Shown piece after piece: positions 1 through 7,425 of a stretch of 8,491 nt of DNA. Position 1 is the first letter of the stretch. Every line of letters starts with the position of its first letter. The notes below the pieces were generated by a model, which saw nothing but the letters and a program-made list of their open reading frames with translations, was not told the origin of the DNA and made no database searches. The DNA comes from an uncultured Blautia sp. Its GTDB lineage: Bacteria > Bacillota > Clostridia > Lachnospirales > Lachnospiraceae. The position numbers and the translations under genes were made by a program. The stretch is from assembly GCF_934424005.1 (NCBI RefSeq), contig NZ_CAKRXI010000064.1, positions 1 through 8,491 on the forward strand, given 5' to 3'.

Positions 1-72
1 GGCTATACACTTCCCACTATCTGGGCGTGTTCGGGACTTACACCCGTTAGAGCGCGCCCATGGCGCGCAAAC
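1..72 (-). mobile_element. 5' end of a group II intron (partial)
   Basis: Read on the minus strand, the methyltransferase frame loses family similarity after about codon 21 and runs into RNA-like sequence. This begins GTTTGCGCGCC, close to the group II 5' consensus GUGYG. A perfect 7-bp GCGCGCC stem with a 3-base loop follows (arms 52-58 and 62-68), then a short CGGG/CCCG hairpin (32-35 and 43-46) around a GTGTAAGT loop. That last element resembles the GGGTGAAAGTCCC-like stretch near the start of domain I in bacterial group II introns. Placing the junction at 72/73 is an inference: it would let the exon resume as ATG AAC, restoring the expected Val-Met-Asn. The catalytic domain V and the intron reverse transcriptase would lie beyond position 1. 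The alternative is an unrelated insertion or rearrangement. Confidence 0.6.
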
Positions 73-136
73 TGACAGAAACCATAATTTTTCCACCAAT
101 ACCATCCGGTTTTCGTGTATTCTCAAAAAATGACAT
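73..136 (-). CDS. class I SAM-dependent methyltransferase, 5' exon only
   Basis: The ATG at 136-134 has an excellent ribosome site, AGGAGGA at 141-147. It opens a frame reading MSFFENTRKPDGIGGKIMVS, which I recognise as the N-terminus of class I SAM-dependent methyltransferases found beside ABC transporters in Firmicutes. These usually continue with a Met-Asn-x-Gly-His stretch before the SAM-binding glycine motif. Here the frame instead enters the putative intron and stops at 47-49. No catalytic or SAM-binding residue lies in the window, so the enzyme class rests on about 20 residues. If the intron is active and the 3' exon is intact, splicing could restore the product; otherwise this is a disrupted gene. 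It has its own promoter-like region downstream of the transporter terminator and may modify or detoxify the cargo of that system. That role is inference. Confidence 0.55.
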
Positions 137-157
137 ATGTTCCTCCTATATTTACGA

Positions 158-173
158 GTTAGATTTAACTAAC
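158..173. promoter_or_regulatory. operator-like inverted repeat upstream of the methyltransferase
   Basis: On the minus strand this is GTTAGTTAAATCTAAC, an imperfect palindrome with GTTAG/CTAAC arms. It starts 4 bases after a TAAAAT -10 candidate and so covers the expected transcription start. A near copy (13 of 16 identical) sits in the equivalent place upstream of the ECF fusion gene at 6699-6714. The TTAG...CTAA form loosely recalls DtxR/IdeR-type metal-regulator boxes, but the identity of the binding protein is inference. It differs from the tetR palindromes. Confidence 0.5.
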
Positions 174-177
174 ATGT

Positions 178-208
178 ATTTTAAAGAAAAACCGCATGTG
201 CTACACAA
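178..208 (-). promoter_or_regulatory. candidate promoter of the methyltransferase gene
   Basis: A TAAAAT -10 box lies at 178-183. The best -35 (TTGTGT, 203-208) is weak and 19 bases away. The promoter overlaps the U-tract and loop of the upstream terminator, so the -35 falls inside the terminator hairpin. It is supported mainly by the matching TAAAAT-plus-operator arrangement at 6699-6726. Confidence 0.35.
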
Positions 209-238
209 TAAGCTGAGTGTATGATCCATACGGTTTTT
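187..238 (-). terminator. terminator of the transporter operon
   Basis: A 12-bp outer stem (187-198 with 227-238) encloses a 5-bp inner stem (TACAC 202-206 with GTGTA 217-221) around a 10-base loop. On the minus-strand RNA all 12 outer pairs form, one being U-G, and the arm ends in TTTTTCTTT. On the plus-strand RNA the same position is a C-A mismatch, so minus-strand termination fits better, although A and T tracts on both sides could allow bidirectional use. It lies about 110 bases past the stop codon of the last ABC gene. Confidence 0.75.
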
Positions 239-283
239 TCTATTTTATCATGTCCGTAAAATCCTGGCAAGATAAATAGTCAG

Positions 284-307
284 AGTTTTTAAGATAGTTT
301 TTAAGAT
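284..307. repeat. two tandem 12-bp repeats
   Basis: AGTTTTTAAGAT occurs twice head to tail (284-295 and 296-307) in the untranslated region between the last ABC gene and its terminator. It could be a slippage product. I see no coding potential or clear function. Confidence 0.6.
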
Positions 308-350
308 ATGTTGACTTTTGCTCATGAAAAATCTTCCAATTTTTAAGCTC

Positions 351-2084
351 CTAAACTCTCCATCCTGCCGCCTTTCTTCTTTCCACAACAAAATGATAAT
401 AAATCCCATCCTGCTTCACAAGTTCTTCATGTGTTCCCCGCTGTACGATTTTTCCATTCTCCAGAACGAAAATCTGGTCGGCTTTCTGTACTGTTTTTAG
501 ACGGTGCGCAATCATAATAACTGTTTTGTCCTTTGTCAGATCCTCTACTGCTTCCATTAATTCTTTCTCATTTTCCGGATCCACATTTGCCGTTGCTTCG
601 TCAAGTATAATAATTGGTGCATCCTTTAATATTGCCCGGGCGATAGATATTCTCTGTCTTTCACCTCCTGAAATAGTTGCTCCTCCTTCTCCAATCAGTG
701 TCTGAAAGCCTTCTGGCAATTTCATGATAAAATCATAGCACCTCGCCTTTTTTGCTGCTTCCACAATCTGCTCCATCGTACTGTCTGGTTTTCCAAATTT
801 GATATTATTCGCAATCGTATCTGAAAACAGATATGTTCTCTGAAATACAAAAGAGAAATTATCCATCAGGCTGTCGTAGTTGTATTCTCTTACGTTAAAA
901 TCACCAAGTCTGACACTTCCACCGGAAACATCCCAGAAACGTGCCATCAGATTACACAGAGTTGTTTTTCCGCTTCCGCTCGGACCTACAATAGCAACTG
1001 TCGATTTTTCCGGTATATGCAGAGAAATATCATCCAGCACTTTTTTACTTCCATAAGAAAATTCTATATTCTCCATGTCAATATCATAATGCTCCGGTAT
1101 AATTTTTTTCCCTTCTGTTTCCATTGAAGGAACCTTTAATATTTTATTCACCTTTTCCACACCTATATCAATGCTTCTGAACAATGCCGAAAAACTTCCG
1201 GCACTGTCAAGCTGCTCAAAAAGAATAAATGAGCAGATCAACATTAAAAGGCACTTTGTAAGCTCCATTGTTCCCTGAAAATAAAAATACACCGCTGCAA
1301 TACATACAGCTACACCAGTCAGCTTATTCACAATAAACTGGAAAAACATAAAGCATACAGAAGGAATTTCCATGGAAAAATTAGCCTTTCTGCTCTCTGC
1401 TACAGCACTGTGTATCTTAGCTTCCGAATTTCCTGTAAGGTTATAATTCTTCACTTCGGCAATTCCCTGAACATATTCCAGCACTGTGGCAACCAGATTC
1501 TCATCTGCCAGATATTTTCTTTTTGAAACACTCTGTTCCTTCTGCTGCATCAGTGCATTGACCGCCATAAAAACAAGAATGCCCACTACTGTGATTCCCC
1601 CAATTCTCCAGTCATATAACAGCATCATGACAGCTATGATTCCGGCTGTTAAAAAACCTCTTGTAGTTACCATAACTACTCTGGTTGCAATATTAGACAT
1701 ATTTTCCAGTGTGTTCGTTGTAACAGAGGAAATCTCACCCAGGCTGCTTTTATTAAACCACCCCATCGGCAGGTAACGCAAATGCTCCGCTATTTCAATC
1801 CGTTTATCAGCACAGCTCCTGTAACCGGCACATGTCTGCTGCATAGTTGCTTTCATATTGATAATGATTGTTAATATAACAGATAACAAAATAACAGCGA
1901 AGCTGTACATCAAAGTCTTTATTGTGACATTCTTTTCTAAAAGTGCTTGTATTACAATATAAACTGCCGGTATACGCATAGCCGAACAAACGGCACTTAG
2001 TACTCCAAGCCAGATTGATGCAATAAATAATTTTTTATTTTCTTCCCCACAAAAATCAAAAAATTTTCTCAATGTCCGAATCAT
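351..2084 (-). CDS. ABC transporter, transmembrane and ATP-binding half (second of pair)
   Basis: A 577-residue half transporter of the type IV (exporter-fold) ABC family, with an N-terminal membrane domain (about residues 18-300) and a C-terminal ATPase. Visible motifs are Walker A GPSGSGKTT (367-375), Q-loop Gln415, signature ISGGERQ (471-477), Walker B IIILDEA with catalytic Glu496, and switch His527, so the ATPase looks fully competent. The signature has Ile in place of the usual Leu. Its ATG directly abuts the TAG of the upstream ABC gene, and its ribosome site GGGGAGG (2093-2099) lies inside that gene, indicating translational coupling and a heterodimer. The pair resembles YbtP/YbtQ, exporter-fold proteins that import siderophores in Yersinia. 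Direction and substrate cannot be read from the sequence; a multidrug or peptide exporter is the alternative. Confidence 0.93.
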   Translation of the reverse strand: MIRTLRKFFDFCGEENKKLFIASIWLGVLSAVCSAMRIPAVYIVIQALLEKNVTIKTLMYSFAVILLSVILTIIINMKATMQQTCAGYRSCADKRIEIAEHLRYLPMGWFNKSSLGEISSVTTNTLENMSNIATRVVMVTTRGFLTAGIIAVMMLLYDWRIGGITVVGILVFMAVNALMQQKEQSVSKRKYLADENLVATVLEYVQGIAEVKNYNLTGNSEAKIHSAVAESRKANFSMEIPSVCFMFFQFIVNKLTGVAVCIAAVYFYFQGTMELTKCLLMLICSFILFEQLDSAGSFSALFRSIDIGVEKVNKILKVPSMETEGKKIIPEHYDIDMENIEFSYGSKKVLDDISLHIPEKSTVAIVGPSGSGKTTLCNLMARFWDVSGGSVRLGDFNVREYNYDSLMDNFSFVFQRTYLFSDTIANNIKFGKPDSTMEQIVEAAKKARCYDFIMKLPEGFQTLIGEGGATISGGERQRISIARAILKDAPIIILDEATANVDPENEKELMEAVEDLTKDKTVIMIAHRLKTVQKADQIFVLENGKIVQRGTHEELVKQDGIYYHFVVERRKAAGWRV

Positions 2085-3842
2085 CTATACCACCTCCCCG
2101 TCTTTTGTACTCATATGGGATTCCCACATATTCCTATATAATGGACAGCTTTGTAAAAGTTCTTTCTGACTGCCTCTTCCTGCAATCCGTCCGTTCTCCA
2201 TTACAAAAATACAGTCTGCATCTGCAATTGTAGAAAGTCTGTGCGCTATCACCAGCAGCGTTTTTCCATGAATCAGTTTTGCAAGAGCAGACTGTATGAC
2301 AGCTTCATTTTCAGGATCAGTATAAGATGTCGCTTCGTCCAGAATAATAATCGGTGCATTTTTCAGCATTGCACGTGCAATGGAAATACGCTGTCTTTCT
2401 CCTCCTGACAGATGCCCCCCTCCAGATCCACATATCGTCTGATAACCTTTTTCCAGTCCCATAATAAAATCATGGCATCCACATTCCTTCGCTGCCTGTA
2501 TGACAGCTTCATCTGTTGCATTTCTGTTTCCCATGCGGATGTTTTCCATGACAGGCAGATCAAATAAATAATTGTCCTGTGATACATAAGCAATTCTGGA
2601 TGTACCTTCTTTTAAAGGAAGCTTACGGATATCTATCCCTCCAATTCTAATCTCACCATTGGTGACATCCCAAAGTGAAGCAAGCAGCCTTGCAATCGTC
2701 GATTTACCACTTCCGGATGGACCTACAAGTGCATTTACTGTTCCAGGCTCAATACGCAAACTGATACCATGAAGGATTTCCTTTTCCTGATATGCAAAAT
2801 GTACATTTTCAAATTCTACAGAGTTATCTGCTGGTATTTGTCCGACAGTCTCAGGTCTTAGCATATCCTCACGAATAAGGATATCCGTTACTTCTCCAAC
2901 AATTGTTGTAATCTGTGCCAGATCATCCGTATAAGAAAATGCTGTCATAACTGGCTGCATAACGCCAAATGACAGAACAATCACCATCAGGAACTGCTCC
3001 GTAGACAGGCTTTGATTCATAAACAAATAACATCCAACAGGAATTATGCCAAGCAGCGTTGCCGGAAAGATTGTCATTCCTGCGGTCTGCCCAAAAAGGC
3101 TTCCCTGCATCCATTCAATAAAGCAGTCCGCACCTTCTTTTGCCGCTTTTACAAATTTATCATAACTGGTTCCTGATTGTCCAAATGCCTTAATTACTTC
3201 TATACCATTGATATATTCTACTGCTGTATCATTCAGAGCTTTGGTTGATTTTACAGTTCTTTTAAAATTTTCTTCATATCCACGAAACATAAATAAAAAA
3301 CACAGAAAACCAATCGGCACAACAATAAGCATTGCAATTCCCATTCTCCAGTCAACTGTAAATAAAAGGATCAACACTGCCAAAGCGCCCATAAGGTTTG
3401 CAATCATTTCAGGCAGAAGGTGCGCCAGTGTCGTTTCCATGGAATCTACTCTCTCTACAATAATATTTTTGTAAGAACCGGAAGACTTCTCAAGAACACT
3501 TCCAAGCGGAATTGTTGAAAGCTTTTTCAACAGACGGAGACGGATATTTGCCAGCACCTGAAACGTTGCATGATGGGATAATATGGTAGACACAGAATGG
3601 AAAATATACCGAATGATCCAGAACACTCCCATAGCCATACATTTTCCCATATACCAGGAAAATTCTTCTGTACCATTTACCAGTCCTTTGATTATATCAA
3701 TCATAATATAGTAGGGTATCAGCGAACAGATGACTCCTGCCACTGCCATCAGTATACTTGCAAGGTACTCTGCTTTCCGTCTGCCAGAGAACTCCCACAG
3801 CCATGAAATAACTGATCTTTTCTTTGTCGTTTTTGACTCCAT
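2085..3842 (-). CDS. ABC transporter, transmembrane and ATP-binding half (first of pair)
   Basis: A 585-residue half transporter with membrane segments between about residues 25 and 310 and a C-terminal ATPase. The ATPase has Walker A GPSGSGKST (374-382), Q-loop Gln422, signature LSGGERQ (478-484), Walker B IIILDEA with Glu503, and switch His534. All catalytic residues are present, so both ATP sites of the presumed heterodimer could be active, unlike the many heterodimers with one degenerate site. The ATG at 3842 is set by a strong GGAGGA site (3848-3853). It lies 14 bases after the S-component gene and is contiguous with the next ABC half, so it is part of one operon. The family is YbtP/YbtQ or MdlB-like; substrate unknown. 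Uptake of a metallophore is suggested by the ECF neighbours, as inference. Confidence 0.93.
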   Translation of the reverse strand: MESKTTKKRSVISWLWEFSGRRKAEYLASILMAVAGVICSLIPYYIMIDIIKGLVNGTEEFSWYMGKCMAMGVFWIIRYIFHSVSTILSHHATFQVLANIRLRLLKKLSTIPLGSVLEKSSGSYKNIIVERVDSMETTLAHLLPEMIANLMGALAVLILLFTVDWRMGIAMLIVVPIGFLCFLFMFRGYEENFKRTVKSTKALNDTAVEYINGIEVIKAFGQSGTSYDKFVKAAKEGADCFIEWMQGSLFGQTAGMTIFPATLLGIIPVGCYLFMNQSLSTEQFLMVIVLSFGVMQPVMTAFSYTDDLAQITTIVGEVTDILIREDMLRPETVGQIPADNSVEFENVHFAYQEKEILHGISLRIEPGTVNALVGPSGSGKSTIARLLASLWDVTNGEIRIGGIDIRKLPLKEGTSRIAYVSQDNYLFDLPVMENIRMGNRNATDEAVIQAAKECGCHDFIMGLEKGYQTICGSGGGHLSGGERQRISIARAMLKNAPIIILDEATSYTDPENEAVIQSALAKLIHGKTLLVIAHRLSTIADADCIFVMENGRIAGRGSQKELLQSCPLYRNMWESHMSTKDGEVV

Positions 3843-3856
3843 AACATTCCTCCACT

Positions 3857-4444
3857 CTATGAATGTCTTTCAGATGTAACCGCAGAAATATGTTTTTTTA
3901 CCACAGTTCTTCCTATCATTGCCCCTGCCACTGATGCAACAGCAACCCCGGCAAGTAATACAATCCATCCCCATGAACGAATCATTTCAGACGCTGCAAG
4001 TATATTATCCTGTCTTCCATCCGTTACTGCCTGTTCTGCCATAGATTTTACTGCAAGTGCATACGGATAGATCGTGCTTCCAAAAGCTGCACAAATCTGC
4101 ATGATTACATAGCTTAATGTCAGACCTTTCTGGTCTCCATATCCCGCCTTCCACAAAATCAGTTCTGCCACTATTCCGGATACAATATAAAGAACGATAT
4201 ATGGAAGATATCCACCGAGTATTGCTCTTACAATACTATAAATCAGAATCGCTCCTCTTTTTTTCACTTTAGTACCAATAATAAAATACACAATCCCCTC
4301 AATCAACGAAAAGAATACTGGCATCAGCACAATCGTAATTGGTGTTGCATATAAAAGTGCACTCGCAAAGAATAAAACCACATTAATCAGGGCAAGCAAT
4401 ACTACTGTTATCACATCTTTGGTTTTTAATTTCTGTCTGGTCAT
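3857..4444 (-). CDS. MptD/Trep_Strep family putative ECF transporter S component
   Basis: A 195-residue hydrophobic protein with about six predicted membrane segments (roughly 12-31, 33-55, 65-82, 84-98, 108-130, 157-176). The opening KLKTKDVITVVLLALI and the Gly-Gly-Tyr stretch near residue 78 match the MptD (Trep_Strep) family of putative substrate-binding S components of energy-coupling-factor importers. In such importers the S protein binds the substrate in the membrane and is driven by the EcfA ATPases through EcfT. It lies 21 bases after the EcfA-EcfA-EcfT fusion gene, so the complete importer is encoded by two genes. The start at 4444 is supported by AAAGGAG (4455-4461), 10 bases upstream. 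The ligand of this family is not firmly established. The C-terminal tail is basic and His-containing but too short for a metal-binding claim. Confidence 0.85.
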   Translation of the reverse strand: MTRQKLKTKDVITVVLLALINVVLFFASALLYATPITIVLMPVFFSLIEGIVYFIIGTKVKKRGAILIYSIVRAILGGYLPYIVLYIVSGIVAELILWKAGYGDQKGLTLSYVIMQICAAFGSTIYPYALAVKSMAEQAVTDGRQDNILAASEMIRSWGWIVLLAGVAVASVAGAMIGRTVVKKHISAVTSERHS

Positions 4445-4465
4445 TGTCTTAATTCTCCTTTGGTT

Positions 4466-6652
4466 TTATAACATACATTTTCCTGCAATCATGGCAGCAA
4501 GTGTACCAAAACATATTACATCTGCCATTCCAAATTTAAGTTGAATATATGAACTTCTTTTTTTACTCAGATTAATTCCCCTTGTCTCTGCTGACGCTGA
4601 AAGTGTTTCAGCAATCCGTATCACACGTAATGCCATTGGAACCGTCATGATTTCAACATATTCCAGTAACTTGTGTCGGCTCTGTCCTGCATGGTCTAAA
4701 GTTCTCCGGGTATGTATTGACTGGCGCATCAATTTCATATCTTCAGAAAGAACTGGGAAAAATCGAAAAATAACAGCACATATCATAATTATTTTTTCAT
4801 GAATATGCATTTTCCGAAGTGCCGCAATCGTCCTCGAGGCTTCATTTTCGCCAATAAGCATGAATGTTGACATTCCAATCGCAATCATTCTCGGGAACAA
4901 TATAAGTGCAAAATTAACAGCCGTATGATCCAGGATTTTTCCCAACCCCCATAGTGCAGCCAGAGTAATACCTCCCACCGTGCCTTGGATGTACCATCCG
5001 TCAAGCATCATAACAAATATCAGTGCTACACAAAGCAGCCATAATGCCATGCTGCCAGTCATTGAGGTAACTGTCAATGTGGTAATCCAAAATAACATCT
5101 TGCTGCAAGGGTGCATTCTGCATTCTTTTGTTTTTCCTGATTGATAAGGAATCTGTCTGGTTGATGTTTTTTCTTTTTCATCTTCTACAAAATCTATTAC
5201 ATGTTTCAGTGCTTCCTCATTGGACATATTATATTCTTCAATAAATATTCCGGAATCCATACAGCAGCATCTCGTGCAGACTCTTGCGAGCAATTCCATA
5301 TCATGTGTAATCACAATTACCAATTTTTCTTGTCGCATCATCTGAATTAGTTCTGTACAGTTTTCTAAACTGACGGCATCCAGTCCTGCAGTCGGTTCGT
5401 CCAGCACAATTACTCTTTTTGCGGATACATAAGCCATCATCAGCGAGAGCTTCTGCATCTGTCCTCCGGATAACGTAAACGGATGTCTGTCCCTTACTTC
5501 CCACATATCCATCTTTTTAAGAACGCCCTCAATTTTTTCTCTTAATTCAGTTGTATCCTCAAGGCCATACATCAGCTCTTTTTGAACAGAATTTGTAAAA
5601 AATTGAAATTCACTTTCCTGCATTACAAAAAGTGCATTGTCCCGAAGTTCTTTCCGGCTCATTTTCTTTCCATTATAGGTAATTTCTCCACTGGTTCTTT
5701 TCAGAAGCCCACAGATTGTTTTTCCAAATGTTGTCTTTCCACATCCATTTCTTCCTACAATTCCCACAATTTCTCCGACCGAGGCAGAAAAGGAAAGTTT
5801 ATTTAGCAGACAGCTGTATGCTTTTTTATATCTACATGACAGATTTTCAATGCAAAATCTGTCCGCTGATTTTCCAATCAGTTCCTGTTTCACGTAAGCA
5901 TTGTCCAGTTTCAATGTTGAGAGATCCCGTATCCGGAGTGGAAGTCCTGCATAATCTTTTTCAGTCATTTTTTTAAATTCATCAGAAGAAAAATGACATT
6001 TCAATTTCCCCCTTTCCATCAGCCAGTATTCATCTGCTATATCAGAAAGATAATGCAAACGATGTTCACTGAAAATCATCGTCTTTCCTTTTTTCTTCAT
6101 AAGCTGAAGTACTTTTTTTAACAAACTGATCGCCGCAAAGTCAAGATTTGCCGTTGGCTCATCCAATAGCAAAATGTCTGTATCCATTGCCCATGCTGAT
6201 AAAATGGAAATCATCTGCCTCTCTCCGCTTGACAGTTCATAAACATTTCTGTCTTTCAATTTTTCCAGATGAAAAGTTGAAAATGCTTCTTCCACTCTCT
6301 TTCTTATTTCTGATTCAGACATTCCATGATTTTCCAGTCCAAAAGCAACTTCTGTTGAACTGTTTATCGTAAAGAACTGGCTTCTTGGATCTTGAAATAC
6401 AGAAGAAACAATTTCTCCCGTTTCCCCAATTGTCATTTCACCCGTATCCTTACCATTTATGCAGCAAAATCCGGTTAGTCTGCCCTCAAAAAACTGTGGA
6501 ATCAGATGATTGATACATCGCAGCAGAGTTGATTTACCACAACCACTGCTTCCACAAAGTACAATACATTTTCCCTGCTTCACACTTCCTTCTATCTGTT
6601 TCAATGCAGGTATTTTTTCACCTTCATATGTAAAATCAAATTGAAAATGCAA
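4466..6652 (-). CDS. ECF transporter fusion: two ATPase domains plus EcfT membrane component
   Basis: A 728-residue protein that joins three normally separable ECF parts. ATPase 1 has Walker A GSSGCGKST (34-42), Gln87, signature LSSGERQ (140-146), Walker B ILLLDEP (160-166) and His197. ATPase 2 has Walker A GRNGCGKTT (300-308), Gln345, signature LSGGQ (394-398), Walker B VIVLDEP (414-420) and His450. From about residue 513 (MHPCSKMLFW, like the start of free-standing EcfT proteins) it becomes a membrane domain with EcfT-like coupling motifs HTRR (647-650) and ETRG (689-692). The internal Met513 has no ribosome site, so a true fusion is favoured over two genes. The start is a TTG at 6652, chosen for GGGGTGG (6659-6665) at 6 bases and for beginning directly in the ATPase fold. 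It would energise the neighbouring S component. Confidence 0.9.
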   Translation of the reverse strand: MHFQFDFTYEGEKIPALKQIEGSVKQGKCIVLCGSSGCGKSTLLRCINHLIPQFFEGRLTGFCCINGKDTGEMTIGETGEIVSSVFQDPRSQFFTINSSTEVAFGLENHGMSESEIRKRVEEAFSTFHLEKLKDRNVYELSSGERQMISILSAWAMDTDILLLDEPTANLDFAAISLLKKVLQLMKKKGKTMIFSEHRLHYLSDIADEYWLMERGKLKCHFSSDEFKKMTEKDYAGLPLRIRDLSTLKLDNAYVKQELIGKSADRFCIENLSCRYKKAYSCLLNKLSFSASVGEIVGIVGRNGCGKTTFGKTICGLLKRTSGEITYNGKKMSRKELRDNALFVMQESEFQFFTNSVQKELMYGLEDTTELREKIEGVLKKMDMWEVRDRHPFTLSGGQMQKLSLMMAYVSAKRVIVLDEPTAGLDAVSLENCTELIQMMRQEKLVIVITHDMELLARVCTRCCCMDSGIFIEEYNMSNEEALKHVIDFVEDEKEKTSTRQIPYQSGKTKECRMHPCSKMLFWITTLTVTSMTGSMALWLLCVALIFVMMLDGWYIQGTVGGITLAALWGLGKILDHTAVNFALILFPRMIAIGMSTFMLIGENEASRTIAALRKMHIHEKIIMICAVIFRFFPVLSEDMKLMRQSIHTRRTLDHAGQSRHKLLEYVEIMTVPMALRVIRIAETLSASAETRGINLSKKRSSYIQLKFGMADVICFGTLAAMIAGKCML

Positions 6653-6698
6653 TTTTTACCACCCCTTTTCTACGAAACTTTACATTCTGGAAAGTATC

Positions 6699-6714
6699 AT
6701 TAGTTTTATCTAAC
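6699..6714. promoter_or_regulatory. operator-like inverted repeat upstream of the transporter genes
   Basis: On the minus strand this is GTTAGATAAAACTAAT. It begins 6 bases after the -10 box at 6721-6726, so it covers the expected transcription start. It matches the element at 158-173 at 13 of 16 positions in the same orientation relative to transcription. Two copies, both just downstream of TAAAAT, imply one regulator controlling the transporter operon and the methyltransferase. DtxR-type metal repressors bind TTAG...CTAA-like sites; assignment to that family is a guess. Confidence 0.5.
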
Positions 6715-6720
6715 TTCGAG

Positions 6721-6749
6721 ATTTTAGAGAAGCGGATTCCTTAATTCAA
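6721..6749 (-). promoter_or_regulatory. internal promoter for the transporter operon
   Basis: TTGAAT (-35, 6744-6749) and TAAAAT (-10, 6721-6726) are separated by exactly 17 bases, downstream of tetR and about 70 bases before the TTG start of the ECF fusion. It would let the transporters be expressed separately from tetR. The -35 lies in the loop region of the inverted repeat at 6732-6761. Confidence 0.55.
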
Positions 6750-6761
6750 TAAGCCATCCGC
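6732..6761. repeat. inverted repeat after tetR
   Basis: GCGGAT (6732-6737) pairs with ATCCGC (6756-6761). After a 2x2 internal loop, CTTA (6740-6743) pairs with TAAG (6750-6753) around 6 bases. It starts 12 bases past the tetR stop. The minus-strand flank (TTCTCTAAAATC) is not a real U-tract, so it is at best a weak terminator or attenuator for tetR; an operator is also possible. Confidence 0.45.
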
Positions 6762-6772
6762 CAGTATAACTG

Positions 6773-7381
6773 CTATATATACTTTTCAAACAACGCTTTC
6801 CATCCAGCATTAAAAAAATCCCCGACCTCTTTCATAGCCTTCTTAGCCTCCTTCTTTTCTTTCACAGTTTCCAGAAGTCCCCTGTAGGTAGAAAATCCTG
6901 CATTCATCAGTAAACGTACTGCATTTTGGTCTACTGCGTTTGTTAAATAGTCAGCCATATAAGTAACGGTACTTTCCACTTTATCCTCAATCATCTGATT
7001 CAGCTTCTTTCCAACCAAGCTACCGTCACTTCTGCAAAAAAGCAAAACACTTTGTTCATAATAGTCAAACAATATATTTAAATACATCTCTGATTCAAAA
7101 TTAACTGCTTCAAGAAAATCAGATATATCTTTCGTTTTCTGTGCTTTGTAATAATGTTCCATTACCTCTTTTCCATATGTTCCCATTACTGTCAGGATAT
7201 CTGAAACAAGATACTCAAACAATTCATCCTTGTTTTTATATCTTGTATATAATGCCCCTGTAGTAACTTCAGCACAGCTGGCTATCTTTCGCAAAGAAGC
7301 CTGTGCAAAACCATGTTCATAGAACTCTTTTCGTGCTGCGACAATAATTCTATTATCCATCGAATGATCTTTAAGTGCCAT
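6773..7381 (-). CDS. TetR/AcrR family transcriptional regulator
   Basis: A 202-residue one-component regulator. The N-terminal helix-turn-helix (about residues 9-56) has the family pattern: ARKEFYEHGF, then ASLRKIASCAEVTTGALYTRYKNKDELF. The remaining all-helical domain should bind an unidentified ligand and dimerise. The start chosen is the ATG at 7381, because GTGAGG (7388-7393) sits 6 bases upstream as its ribosome site; a GTG at 7393 would add four residues but consumes that site. The gene has a consensus promoter overlapped by two palindromes, so autorepression is likely. The transporters lie downstream on the same strand after a 120-base gap and could be read through from this promoter. 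TetR proteins beside ABC genes usually respond to the transported compound or a relative; that is inference here. Confidence 0.92.
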   Translation of the reverse strand: MALKDHSMDNRIIVAARKEFYEHGFAQASLRKIASCAEVTTGALYTRYKNKDELFEYLVSDILTVMGTYGKEVMEHYYKAQKTKDISDFLEAVNFESEMYLNILFDYYEQSVLLFCRSDGSLVGKKLNQMIEDKVESTVTYMADYLTNAVDQNAVRLLMNAGFSTYRGLLETVKEKKEAKKAMKEVGDFFNAGWKALFEKYI

Positions 7382-7397
7382 ATAAAACCTCACGACA

Positions 7398-7425
7398 ATA
7401 ACATTGTTATCAATAACACTGTTAT
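7398..7425. promoter_or_regulatory. two tandem TetR-type operators
   Basis: Two perfect 13-bp palindromes of the form ATAACA-N-TGTTAT lie at 7398-7410 and 7413-7425, with centres 15 bp apart. Together they make a 30-bp near-palindrome (7397-7426). The right-hand copy overlaps the -10 box by two bases and spans the expected start site, ideal for repression. The size and spacing suit two TetR-family dimers side by side. No further copy was seen before the ECF fusion gene. Confidence 0.75.

Noticed and set aside
284..307. Tandem 12-bp repeats as a CRISPR or regulatory iteron array
   Set aside because: Only two copies, AT-rich, with no spacers or further units; slippage is more likely.
5114..5116. 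Internal ATG (Met513) as start of a separate EcfT gene
   Set aside because: No Shine-Dalgarno sequence precedes it and the frame is continuous with the ATPase domains, so a fusion is simpler.
6732..6761. Strong intrinsic terminator of tetR
   Set aside because: The hairpin has an internal loop and lacks a U-tract on the minus strand; it is kept only as an inverted repeat.
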